A DNA stretch of 64,000 nucleotides, from positions 62,001 through 126,000 of the forward strand of contig NZ_BOOO01000035.1 in the NCBI RefSeq assembly GCF_016863275.1, written 5' to 3'. A program made the translations under genes and the position numbers. Positions 1 to 7,093 of the stretch are shown piece after piece. The stretch comes from Planotetraspora mira. Its GTDB lineage: Bacteria; Actinomycetota; Actinomycetes; Streptosporangiales; Streptosporangiaceae. The notes beneath the pieces are model-generated. The model saw only the letters and a program-made list of their open reading frames with translations, searched no databases and had not been told where the DNA came from. Positions within the stretch are counted from its first letter, which is position 1, and each line of letters begins with the position of its first letter.

Positions 1-23
1 CGGGGGAAGAGAGGTCAGCCTCG

Positions 24-848
24 CTACGTCGCCAAGCGACAACGCTCACGGTTTGCGCCCAGCCGGGCAAGGGCCTGTTCGGACGGGCTGCCCGGCTCGG
101 CCTGGAATACGACGAGTTTCTGGCTGGGAGCGCTGTCGACGGTGAACGTCTGGTAATGCAGGCTCAGGCTTCCGACATCCCGGTGGTACAGGTGTATGGC
201 GTTGTTCGTGTCCGTCCATACGTCGTGGTTGGCCCACATTCGACGAAAGTCCTCGCTTTCACGCGAGAGTTCCTCGACCAGTTCGAGCAGCGCCGGGCTG
301 GGATCGGCTCCCGCTGCCGCGCGCAGATGGGCGACTCTGGATCTGGCCTGATCTTCCCAGTTCACCCACAACTCGCGGATCCTGGGTTCCAGGAAGGTCA
401 ATCGGATGATGTTGTCGTTGTGCAGCAAGTTTTCGTGGAAAGCATCGATCAGCGGATTCTGGGCCAGAACGTCCAGAAGGTGATTCATGACGAACGCCGG
501 GCCGTCGCAGTTGTCCAGGAGTTGCAATACGTCCGGATGAACCCGATCCATGTGCCGAGCACGCCCGCGATCACATGTCGTGTGTGCGAGGTCGTGGAGG
601 TGCTGAGTGGCCTCGGTGCCCAGTTGCAGAACCCGCGCCAGGGCGTCGAGGACTTGATCGGACGGATTACGCTCCCGGCCCTGCTCAAGACGCACGTAGT
701 AGTCGCAGCTGACACCGGCCAACATCGCCACCTCTTCGCGACGTAAGCCCGGCGTCATGCGGCGATCGCCCGCATGCCGGAGCCCTACCTGATCGATGGT
801 CGTGAGTCGGCGCCGAGCGCGGAGGAACTCACCCAGACGGCTTCCCAT
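24..848 (-). CDS. XRE-family regulator with MmyB-like C-terminal domain
   Basis: A 274-residue cytoplasmic DNA-binding regulator. Residues ~6-85 form an XRE helix-turn-helix with the family signature [16 protein letters not shown] followed by YYVRLEQGRERNPS. The remaining ~180 residues match the MmyB-type ligand-binding domain (conserved NPLIDAFHENLL-like and VVFQAEPGSPSEQAL-like segments). The start is ATG at 848: a TATTAT hexamer lies 6 nt upstream with no Shine-Dalgarno sequence, so the transcript is probably leaderless. It is followed on the same strand by a close paralogue. The ligand is unknown, and relatives usually control an adjacent oxidoreductase, but none is visible here. Family assignment is firm; target is unknown. 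Confidence 0.9.
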   Translation of the reverse strand: MGSRLGEFLRARRRLTTIDQVGLRHAGDRRMTPGLRREEVAMLAGVSCDYYVRLEQGRERNPSDQVLDALARVLQLGTEATQHLHDLAHTTCDRGRARHMDRVHPDVLQLLDNCDGPAFVMNHLLDVLAQNPLIDAFHENLLHNDNIIRLTFLEPRIRELWVNWEDQARSRVAHLRAAAGADPSPALLELVEELSRESEDFRRMWANHDVWTDTNNAIHLYHRDVGSLSLHYQTFTVDSAPSQKLVVFQAEPGSPSEQALARLGANRERCRLAT

Positions 849-854
849 GCCCCG

Positions 855-876
855 ATAATAGGAAACTGCAGGTCAA
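855..876 (-). promoter_or_regulatory. Putative leaderless promoter/operator of first XRE gene
   Basis: On the minus strand TTGACC, 10 nt, then TATTAT, with TATTAT ending 6 nt before the ATG at 848. The 10-nt gap is too short for a normal -35/-10 pair, so TTGACC...TTCC is more likely an operator over a -10 element. The same arrangement precedes the paralogue at 1797. Confidence 0.5.
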
Positions 877-981
877 GGCCGCGGAAAGTGCCGAATTAGC
901 CCCCGGTTCTCGCCGCTGAACCGCTCCGGTGGATCACGCCGCCGCGTCGTCGGCGGACCGTCCGAACGCGGCCCCGGTTGT

Positions 982-1797
982 TCAGCCGTGATCGTCGACG
1001 AGCGCCCTCAGCCGGTTCAGAGCATGCTCGGATGGACTGCCGGGCTCGGCACGGCCGATCACGAGATTCTGGCCGGGGGAACTGTTGATCGCGAATGTCT
1101 CATAGAGAAGGGTTATTTCACCGACTTTGTGGTGTCGGTAGCGAATCGACTCATTTGTTCTGACCCGCACGTCATATCGGTCCCATATTCGCCGGAAGTC
1201 CTCGCTTATGAGTGAGAGCTCATCGACGAGCGCGAGCACGCGCCGGTCGTCGCATTCGGCTCCCGCCGCGGCTCGAACGTGGGCGACCCTGAATCGGGCC
1301 TCTCGTTCCCAGTCAAGGTAGAACTCGCGTGACGCGGGATCGAGGAAGACCAGCCGTACCAGGTTGTCGCTGTACTTCAGCCCTCCGTGGAGGGCCGCGG
1401 CCAGCGGATTCCTGAACGGCACGTCCATGCAGCGATTTGTCGTGAAAACCACCCAATGGTGCAAATCTTTCGCGAGATGCGCCACGGTCGGGTTGACCTG
1501 ATCGATCGGCCCGCGCCTGCATGCCCGGGGGTGGGCGAGTTCGTGAAGGTATTCGGTGGCCTCGGGGCTGAGTTGGAGGACCTGAGCCAGGGCGTTGAGC
1601 ACCTGAGCCGAGGGGTGGCGTTCCCTTCCTTGCTCAAGCCGGGTGTAGTAGTCGATGCTCAGGCCGGCCAGCATGGCGACCTCGTCGCGGCGTAATCCAG
1701 GCGTCCGTCGGCGATCGTCGACGCGCGGGAGACCCACCTGCTCAATCGTCGTGAGGTGGCGTCGAGCGCGAAGGAACTCGCCCAGGGGATTGCGCAT
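982..1797 (-). CDS. XRE-family regulator with MmyB-like C-terminal domain (paralogue)
   Basis: A 271-residue paralogue of the gene downstream of it. It carries the same XRE segment (TPGLRRDEVAMLAGLS, then YYTRLEQGRERHPS) and the same C-terminal ligand-binding fold ending VIGRAEPGSPSEHAL. An open frame continues upstream to 2190, but homology begins at MRNPLGEFLRARR, and a -10-like TACTGT lies 7 nt before this ATG, so I place the start at 1797. There is no Shine-Dalgarno sequence. Genes 982-1797 and 24-848 are in tandem with a 133-bp gap and look like a duplication. Each may bind the shared TTGACC-N10 motif. Target and ligand are unknown. Confidence 0.9.
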   Translation of the reverse strand: MRNPLGEFLRARRHLTTIEQVGLPRVDDRRRTPGLRRDEVAMLAGLSIDYYTRLEQGRERHPSAQVLNALAQVLQLSPEATEYLHELAHPRACRRGPIDQVNPTVAHLAKDLHHWVVFTTNRCMDVPFRNPLAAALHGGLKYSDNLVRLVFLDPASREFYLDWEREARFRVAHVRAAAGAECDDRRVLALVDELSLISEDFRRIWDRYDVRVRTNESIRYRHHKVGEITLLYETFAINSSPGQNLVIGRAEPGSPSEHALNRLRALVDDHG

Positions 1798-1804
1798 GGC
1801 AGAC

Positions 1805-1826
1805 ACAGTAGGAACCCAATGGTCAA
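1805..1826 (-). promoter_or_regulatory. Putative leaderless promoter/operator of second XRE gene
   Basis: Minus-strand TTGACC, 10 nt (ending GTTCC), then TACTGT 7 nt before the ATG at 1797. It matches the element at 855-876 at TTGACC, at the internal G and TTCC, and at TA-T-T of the hexamer, with identical spacing. Confidence 0.5.
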
Positions 1827-2026
1827 AACAATGCAAACAGCGCGACGGAGCCTGGAAGCGGGATCCGGCCGTCCCTCCGTGACGTCTGGCGTGGCGGCTT
1901 CCGGCGCCGCCACCTCTAAGGGTGGCAATGCCACACCCAGGCGAATCGCACCCTGGCGCCCCCTGAGCCGCGTGCTCGACCATGAGTACACGGCATCGGA
2001 GAGATGCGTTGATCGGAGGGAGCCAG

Positions 2027-2260
2027 ATGGACCTGTACGGCATCACATTCAGCCAGGAGGAGTTCCTCTTCCTCCTCATCACGGTCCTGTTCTGGGTGGC
2101 CGTCATCGGCGGCGCCGGGGCCGCACTCCATGCGAAGGCTCGCGCCTGGAGGTCGAGGACTCCCGAGGAGGCCCTCTTCCAGAGGTTCACCGCCGGAAAG
2201 ATCGACGATGACGAGTACCGACACCGCCTTGAGGCGCTCCGCGCCGTGATGGGCTCATAA
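2027..2260 (+). CDS. Small membrane protein with SHOCT domain
   Basis: A 77-residue protein. The ATG at 2027 is chosen over an upstream in-frame ATG because GGAGGGA lies just before it. Residues ~10-35 form one transmembrane helix (FLFLLITVLFWVAVIGGAGA). The C-terminus has the SHOCT (short C-terminal) motif: TPEEALFQRFTAGKIDDDEY followed by HRLEALR. SHOCT domains are common in small actinobacterial membrane proteins; the function is not established and it may mediate oligomerisation. It stands alone, followed by a strong intrinsic terminator. Confidence 0.8.
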   Translation: MDLYGITFSQEEFLFLLITVLFWVAVIGGAGAALHAKARAWRSRTPEEALFQRFTAGKIDDDEYRHRLEALRAVMGS

Positions 2261-2298
2261 AGGCGACCCTGCCCCTGACCACAGTCCCTGAACAGCCT

Positions 2299-2331
2299 GA
2301 GCGCCCCGAGCGATCATCGCTCGGGGCGCTC
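2299..2331 (+). terminator. Rho-independent-like terminator hairpin
   Basis: Perfect 16-bp inverted repeat (2299-2314 with 2316-2331; effective stem ~14 bp) of GAGCGCCCCGAGCGAT type, followed by a short T-containing stretch. It lies 40 bp after the SHOCT gene stop. Confidence 0.8.
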
Positions 2332-2505
2332 TTGTCGTGCGTCCGATCCATGACGATCGTCAGGGGTGAAGACACGATGGCGGCCACTTATCCCGCGCAC
2401 GTGCTCACTGTGCCGGCGGCGTCCAGTGCGTGCGTCCTCCGGGGTGTCTGCGGGGCTGGGGCGATCGCTAGGGTGGTAAGCCGTCCCCGCCCTGGAGAAG
2501 CCGTC

Positions 2506-2955
2506 ATGACCACGCCTGAGCACATCACGACCTGGCGCGACGCTCGCTACGACATGCCCGTCGCCCAACAGTTGGAGCGCTACGACAAGTTGGCCGCCCA
2601 GGACGCGTCAGCTCGCGCCCGGGTCGAGCTGGTGGCCCGTGGGATCTACGACCCCGCCCGGCATGGAGCCGAGGACCGGCCTCCGCTCACCGTGGCGGAG
2701 CACGTCGAGTTGCTGGCGCTCGCGGAGTGCATCGCGCGCACCGTCCGCCATCCCGCCAACATTCACCACGCGCTGCTGGCCGGGGTCACCTGGGCCTCCA
2801 TCGCCGGCGTCATCGACTCCGACGAAGGCACCGTCCGGCGGGACTACCAGCAGTGGGCTGACGACCAGTATGACCTCCACCGGCAACACCCTCACCTCGG
2901 CATGACCGCCGACGAGTACGCCGCCGCGACCGCCAGAGTTCAACGGCAGAGCTGA
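2506..2955 (+). CDS. Uncharacterised protein with HTH-like segment
   Basis: A 149-residue hydrophilic protein with no family I can name. The start is ATG at 2506, preceded by GGAGAAG; upstream in-frame ATGs overlap the preceding terminator. Residues ~88-120 (TWASIAGVIDSDEGTVRRDY then QQW) read like a helix-turn-helix of the kind that asks whether a rule applies at a site (hxxIAxxh...TVRRxYxxW), so DNA binding is plausible. The N-terminus is rich in Glu/Arg. There is no signal peptide or membrane helix. Function is not assigned. Confidence 0.7.
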   Translation: MTTPEHITTWRDARYDMPVAQQLERYDKLAAQDASARARVELVARGIYDPARHGAEDRPPLTVAEHVELLALAECIARTVRHPANIHHALLAGVTWASIAGVIDSDEGTVRRDYQQWADDQYDLHRQHPHLGMTADEYAAATARVQRQS

Positions 2956-3027
2956 TCACCCGAAGCCCGTCCACCGTCTCCGGAGGCATTCGCGGGCTCG
3001 ATGTGTGCCTGCGCCGGTGCCGTTTCC

Positions 3028-3765
3028 CTAGCGGGTCTGGTCGGTCGGGCGGATGAGGATCTCGTTGACCGCGACGTGCTCCGGCTGGGTGACCGCGTAC
3101 ACGACGGCATCGGCGATGTCCTCCGGCTGCAGGGTGCGCATGGAGGCGCCGATGTTCTTGGCGGCGGCCTGCATCGCAGGGTCGGTGATGTGGTCGGCCA
3201 GTTCGGTGGCGACGAAGCCGGGTTCGATGACCACGACCCGCACGCCCTGAGCGGTGACCTCCTGCCGCAATGCTTCGGAGAAGGCGGTGACGCCGAACTT
3301 CGTCGCGGCGTAGACGCCGTTGCCGGCCGACGCGGTCCGCCCCGAGGTCGAGGAGACCTGTACGACCGCGCCCCTGCGCTCCAGCAGGTACGGCAACGCC
3401 GCGTGGACCGTGTACATCGACCCGAGCAGGTTGGTCTCGACCATGCGCGTCCATTCCGCGGTGTCCGCACCCGCGATCGGACCGGCGAGCATCACCCCCG
3501 CGCTGTTCACCAGGATGTCCAGGCCGCCGAAGTGCTCGACGGTCGCGGCGACCGCGGCCCGCACCGACTCCTGGTCGGTCACGTCCAGTTCGAGGGCCAG
3601 CACCTCACCGGGCGCCTTGCGCGCCAAAGACGCCAACCGGTCGGCCCGCCGGGCCCCGACCGCGACCCGGGCCCCCTCCGCAGAGAGGGCCAACGCGGTG
3701 GCCTCTCCGATGCCCGACGACGCACCCGTGACGAGGACGACCCGTCCATCCAACGTGCTGCTCAT
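3028..3765 (-). CDS. Short-chain dehydrogenase/reductase (classical SDR)
   Basis: A 245-residue cytosolic NAD(P)-dependent oxidoreductase. From the ATG at 3765 (GGAGGGA upstream): cofactor motif TGASSGIG at 13-20, NSAG at ~87-90, catalytic S139, Y152 and K156 (YAATK), all canonical. The substrate is unknown; family members act on small alcohols, ketones or quinones. It diverges from a TetR regulator at 3913 across a 147-bp region holding several GACC/GGTC dyads, so it is most likely the repressor's target. Confidence 0.93.
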   Translation of the reverse strand: MSSTLDGRVVLVTGASSGIGEATALALSAEGARVAVGARRADRLASLARKAPGEVLALELDVTDQESVRAAVAATVEHFGGLDILVNSAGVMLAGPIAGADTAEWTRMVETNLLGSMYTVHAALPYLLERRGAVVQVSSTSGRTASAGNGVYAATKFGVTAFSEALRQEVTAQGVRVVVIEPGFVATELADHITDPAMQAAAKNIGASMRTLQPEDIADAVVYAVTQPEHVAVNEILIRPTDQTR

Positions 3766-3806
3766 ATGCTTCCCTCCATGGGGGCTCACAGGTTCCCTAG
3801 CCCGCT

Positions 3807-3875
3807 GACCATGGGGAATGGTCTAAGCGGACCGGCTGGTCACATTAGCGTAGCACCGAACCGGACCGCTCGGTC
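3807..3875. promoter_or_regulatory. Cluster of three GACC...GGTC dyads (putative TetR operators)
   Basis: Three inverted repeats between the SDR and TetR genes: GACCAT-N5-ATGGTC at 3807-3823, GACC-N4-GGTC at 3830-3841, and GACC-N4-GGTC at 3864-3875. The last two also share the flank GGACCG-N3-GGTCA, 34 bp apart. This is the arrangement expected for a TetR protein controlling itself and the divergent gene. Confidence 0.5.
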
Positions 3876-3912
3876 ATCTTAGGGACTAGGCTGATGAGCG
3901 GAAGGGAGGCAC

Positions 3913-4560
3913 ATGACTGGAACGACGTCCGCCGTCCCGTCGCGCAGTGACGCGGTGCGCAACCGTCGACTGCTGTTGGACGCCGCGGCCAAAACGTTCG
4001 CCGAGCGCGGCGTCGAGGTGTCCATCGGTGAGATCGCGCAACGTGCCGGGGTGGGGAAGGGCACGGTCTTCCGCCACTTCTCCTCCAAGGAGGAGCTACT
4101 GGCGGCGATCATGCTCGGCATGCTCGACGAACTCGTGGACACCGGCACCGCGCTGCTCACGGCCGACGATCCCGGTTCGGCGCTGCGAGAGTTCATGGCC
4201 GCCGGGGTGCAGAGCCTCGTCACGGATCGCGCGTTCTGCGAGGTCATCGGACGCCCGTCCTTGCAGCACCCGGAGGTGCGTGACGCGATCGATCGCCTTT
4301 GCGATGTCGCGGAAGCCCTCACCGCCCGCGCCCGCCGACAGGACATCGTCCGCCCGGACGTCACCGGCACCGATGTCGTCCTGCTGCTGGGCGGCATCCA
4401 CCACACGGCGGCGCCTCTCCTCATCGCTGAGCCGCAGGCATGGCGCCGGTACCTCGAACTGGCCCTCGACGGCATCACCATCCCCACGGAGCGAAGGCTT
4501 CCGCACCCGCCGCCGCACCGCCTGCCCCTGACCACCCCCGACCCCGACCCCGGGCGCTGA
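3913..4560 (+). CDS. TetR/AcrR-family transcriptional regulator
   Basis: A 215-residue repressor. Residues ~15-62 form the TetR N-terminal HTH (RRLLLDAAAKTFAERGVEVS, then IGEIAQRAGVGKGTVFRHF and SSKEELL). The rest is a helical ligand-binding domain (~80-190) with a proline-rich tail. The start ATG at 3913 follows AAGGGAGG. It is divergent from the SDR at 3028-3765 and probably represses it and itself through the intergenic dyads. The inducer is unknown. Confidence 0.93.
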   Translation: MTGTTSAVPSRSDAVRNRRLLLDAAAKTFAERGVEVSIGEIAQRAGVGKGTVFRHFSSKEELLAAIMLGMLDELVDTGTALLTADDPGSALREFMAAGVQSLVTDRAFCEVIGRPSLQHPEVRDAIDRLCDVAEALTARARRQDIVRPDVTGTDVVLLLGGIHHTAAPLLIAEPQAWRRYLELALDGITIPTERRLPHPPPHRLPLTTPDPDPGR

Positions 4561-4617
4561 TCCAGCGAGCAGGATGCGCCGGGCGGAGCAGGGCGAAGCC
4601 AGGCGCGGCCCGGGGTG

Positions 4618-5739
4618 TCACCGACGGCTGAGCCAGACCCGCGCGGCGAGGTTGCGGGCGGCGATGCCGAGCCGTGTCTTGGGGATGAGCAGCCCTGCGG
4701 CCCGGCCGATGTTGCGCTGCTTCGGGTCGACCAGGGTGCGGTGCTCGGTCTCATAGCGGCGGAACGCCCCCGCGTGGTCGGCCGTTTCCGCGGCGAGCGC
4801 CTTGGCGAGGGCGTGGGCGCCGGCGATGGCGAGGCTGGAGCCGTCGCCGAACAGCGACACACACGACGCCGCGTCGCCGAGCAGCGCGATGCGGCCCTTC
4901 GCCCAGGTGGGCAGGCGCACCTGGCTGACTGAGTCGAAGTACAGATCCTCGGTCTTCTGGAGTCGCTCGAGCAGTTCCGGCACTCGCCAGCCGGCGCTCG
5001 CATACGCCTCGGTGACGATTTGCTTGTGCTGCTCGGTGTCGCGGTAGTCGAAGTCGCTGATCGCCGGGCCGCGGAAGATGAAGGCGGCCAGGGCGTGGTC
5101 CCGTGACGGGTGGATGGAGACCAGCCTGCCAGGGGTGTTGTACATGAGCACGTCGTGCGGATGATCGACCGGGCCGCCGAGGGGCATGGTCGCGACGTAG
5201 ACGCCCATGTGCCGCACGAAGTCGGGCTCCGGGCCGAACGCCAGTCGCCGTACCGTGGAGTGGAGCCCGTCGGCGCCGACGACCAGGTCGAAGCGGCGCG
5301 GTGCGGCGCGGTCGAACGTGACGTCGACGCCGTGCTCGTCCTGCCGCAGCGTGACGATCGTGTCGTCGAACAGGAACTCGGCGTCGTCCCGGGCGGCCTC
5401 ATAGAGGGTGGCGGCCAGGTCGCCGCGCGGGAGTTCGACCTCCCGGGTGCCGGTGGCGCTGCGGGTGGCGGGCATGGGCACGCGGGCGATCTGCCGTCCG
5501 GAGGCGTTGACGACGCTCATCGTGGTCGCCTGGGTGGCGACATCGCGCAGGCGGGGCATGATGCCCATTTCTTCGGCCACGGGCAGGGCGGGGCCGCGAA
5601 CGTCGACAGGGTTGCCGCTGGAGCGCAGGCCCTGCGACCGCTCCACGACGGTGGGCTGGAACCCGTGGCGGGACAACCAGTAGGACAGGGTGGGGCCGGC
5701 GACGCCGCCGCCGGAGATCAGCACGCTACGAGGAGACAT
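4618..5739 (-). CDS. FAD-dependent monooxygenase (PF01494 type)
   Basis: A 373-residue group A flavoprotein monooxygenase-like protein, predicted to hydroxylate an aromatic or similar substrate using NAD(P)H and O2. Visible motifs: FAD dinucleotide motif GGGVAGP at 10-16 with the acidic end of strand 2 at E33, the DG motif (VVGADGLHSTVR) near 150, and the GD motif (ALLGDAASC) near 285. The start is taken at ATG 5739 rather than 5775, because TATGGT lies 6 nt upstream and no Shine-Dalgarno is present. It diverges from a TetR gene and shares a dyad with it. Antibiotic-inactivating monooxygenases fall in this family, but nothing here shows the substrate. Confidence 0.88.
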   Translation of the reverse strand: MSPRSVLISGGGVAGPTLSYWLSRHGFQPTVVERSQGLRSSGNPVDVRGPALPVAEEMGIMPRLRDVATQATTMSVVNASGRQIARVPMPATRSATGTREVELPRGDLAATLYEAARDDAEFLFDDTIVTLRQDEHGVDVTFDRAAPRRFDLVVGADGLHSTVRRLAFGPEPDFVRHMGVYVATMPLGGPVDHPHDVLMYNTPGRLVSIHPSRDHALAAFIFRGPAISDFDYRDTEQHKQIVTEAYASAGWRVPELLERLQKTEDLYFDSVSQVRLPTWAKGRIALLGDAASCVSLFGDGSSLAIAGAHALAKALAAETADHAGAFRRYETEHRTLVDPKQRNIGRAAGLLIPKTRLGIAARNLAARVWLSRR

Positions 5740-5745
5740 GGCCAC

Positions 5746-5782
5746 ACCATAACCGCACTCAATGCAGATTTGCAATGAGTGC
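5746..5782. promoter_or_regulatory. Operator dyad overlapping FAD-monooxygenase promoter
   Basis: Inverted repeat ACTCAATGCA-GATT-TGCAATGAGT (5757-5780; 9 of 10 bp paired) overlaps a minus-strand TTGCAA (5770-5775)-N18-TATGGT (5746-5751) promoter. A related half, TGCnnnGAGTGC, recurs at 5805-5816, 34 bp from the copy at 5771-5782, close to the TetR start. A shared repressor site for both genes is likely. Confidence 0.6.
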
Positions 5783-5831
5783 TGACTAGCGTTGGATGCT
5801 TATCTGCGTCGAGTGCCGTATGCTCGGTCAC

Positions 5832-6470
5832 GTGTCTCTTCGTGACCGTAAGCGGGCCCGCACCCGCCAGACCCTCGTCGATGCCGCGACTGAGCTGTTC
5901 GAGCGCAACGGCTACGACGAGACGACCATCGCCGACATCGCCGCCGCGGCCGACATCGGCACGCGCACGTTCTTCAGCTACTTCGCCAGCAAGGAGGAGT
6001 TGCTGTTCCCGGAGAGCGATGCGCGGGTGCAGGCGGCGATCGAGGCCATCGGGTCGCGCGGTCCAGACGACGGACCCGCCGAGGTGCTCCTGCGGGCGCT
6101 ACACGAGGTCGGCGACGACAACGACGACATGGCGAGCCGGCTCGCCGCGCTGCGGCTGCGGTTGGTGCGGACCGTGCCGGCGGTACGCGGGCGCATGCTG
6201 CAGATCCAGCTCGACGCGCAGCGTGAAATCGCCAGGCATCTGGCCGCGGCGTTCCCCGGCCGGCTCGACGAGGTGAGCGCGGCGGCGCTGACCGGAGCGT
6301 TCGTCGGCGCGGTCACGGGCGCGCTGCAGGTGCTGCTCGACGACCCCGACAAGCTCGGAGACCCGGCCGCGGTGCAGGCGGCCGTCCGCCGGGCGACGGA
6401 CGTGGCGCTCACTCCATGGCTGCGGGCGTCAGCGTGGACGGTCGACCGCCTGCCGCACGGTACGGCCTGA
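5832..6470 (+). CDS. TetR-family transcriptional regulator
   Basis: A ~212-residue TetR repressor with N-terminal HTH (RTRQTLVDAATELFERNGYD, then TTIADIAAAADIGTRTFFSY and FASKEELL) and a helical C-terminal domain resembling TetR_C families with a conserved LAALRLRLVRTVPAVRGR region. Upstream ATGs exist at 5796 and 5820, but the one at 5820 sits inside a TATGCT -10-like hexamer (5819-5824) that lies 7 nt before GTG 5832. I therefore choose GTG with a leaderless transcript. It is divergent from the FAD monooxygenase, its probable target. Confidence 0.9.
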   Translation: MSLRDRKRARTRQTLVDAATELFERNGYDETTIADIAAAADIGTRTFFSYFASKEELLFPESDARVQAAIEAIGSRGPDDGPAEVLLRALHEVGDDNDDMASRLAALRLRLVRTVPAVRGRMLQIQLDAQREIARHLAAAFPGRLDEVSAAALTGAFVGAVTGALQVLLDDPDKLGDPAAVQAAVRRATDVALTPWLRASAWTVDRLPHGTA

Positions 6471-6560
6471 GCTTTTCACGAGCGGTCTCGCCCGGACGGC
6501 ATCGGGAGGCGTCGCCGAAGCGGCGCGGTCACCGGGGTGGCCGCGCCGCCGTCGCCAAGC

Positions 6561-7019
6561 TCAGGGCTTCCACTCGCCGGCCACCTGGCGGGTGGCCACG
6601 TTGAGCCGGTTCCACACGTTCACCGCGGAGATCGCGATGAGCAGCGCGGCCAGCCCCTGCTCGTCGTAGTGCCGGCCGGCCTCGGCCCAGATCTCGTCGG
6701 ACACCGCGTCCGAGCGGTCGGCGATCCGGGTGACCGCCTCGGTGAGCGCCAGCGCGGCCCGCTCCGCCTCTGTGAAGTAGGGCGCGTCCTGCCAGGCGGC
6801 CACCGCGAAGATCCGCTCGTCGGTCTCGCCTGCCTTCTTGAGCTCGTTCGCATGGATCTCCACGCACACGCTGCAGCCGTTGATCTGGCTCGCCCGCAGG
6901 TGAGTCATGGCCAGCGTGGTGGCCGGCACGCCGAGGTCGTCCGCGGCGGTGCCGTAGGCGTAGAGACCCTTCATCGCCGCGGGAATGAGAACGGCCGGGT
7001 TCGTCATCCGTGCCTGCAT
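6561..7019 (-). CDS. Carboxymuconolactone-decarboxylase/AhpD-like protein
   Basis: A 152-residue all-helical CMD-family protein. The AhpD-type redox motif is intact: C49, C52 and H56 in INGCSVCVEIH, so a peroxidase or thiol-oxidoreductase role is more likely than decarboxylation. The start ATG at 7019 follows GGGAGAG. It is divergent from a SnoaL-fused ECF sigma factor, an arrangement known for ECF41-type sigma factors and their COE target genes (carboxymuconolactone decarboxylase, oxidoreductase or epimerase). An ECF-like promoter (TGTCAGG-N16-CGTC) precedes it. Confidence 0.9.
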   Translation of the reverse strand: MQARMTNPAVLIPAAMKGLYAYGTAADDLGVPATTLAMTHLRASQINGCSVCVEIHANELKKAGETDERIFAVAAWQDAPYFTEAERAALALTEAVTRIADRSDAVSDEIWAEAGRHYDEQGLAALLIAISAVNVWNRLNVATRQVAGEWKP

Positions 7020-7031
7020 AATCGCTCTCCC

Positions 7032-7058
7032 TGTCATATCGGTTGGATTTGGTTCGTC
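7032..7058 (+). promoter_or_regulatory. ECF-type promoter upstream of sigma gene
   Basis: TGTCATA (7032-7038), 16 nt, CGTC (7055-7058), directed at the ECF gene at 7094. It resembles the TGTCACA-N16-CGTC consensus reported for ECF41, so it is a probable autoregulatory promoter. Confidence 0.6.
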
Positions 7059-7066
7059 ATCGTTAT

Positions 7067-7093
7067 GACGGATGACGACGGAGGAACCTGACA
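7067..7093 (-). promoter_or_regulatory. ECF-type promoter upstream of CMD-like gene
   Basis: Minus-strand TGTCAGG (7087-7093), 16 nt, CGTC (7067-7070), directed at the CMD gene starting at 7019. It uses the same motif and spacing as the promoter on the other strand. Confidence 0.6.

Noticed and set aside
3879-5402. 507-codon minus-strand frame spanning TetR and FAD monooxygenase
   Set aside because: Ser/Arg-rich shadow of the two real genes, without domain features.
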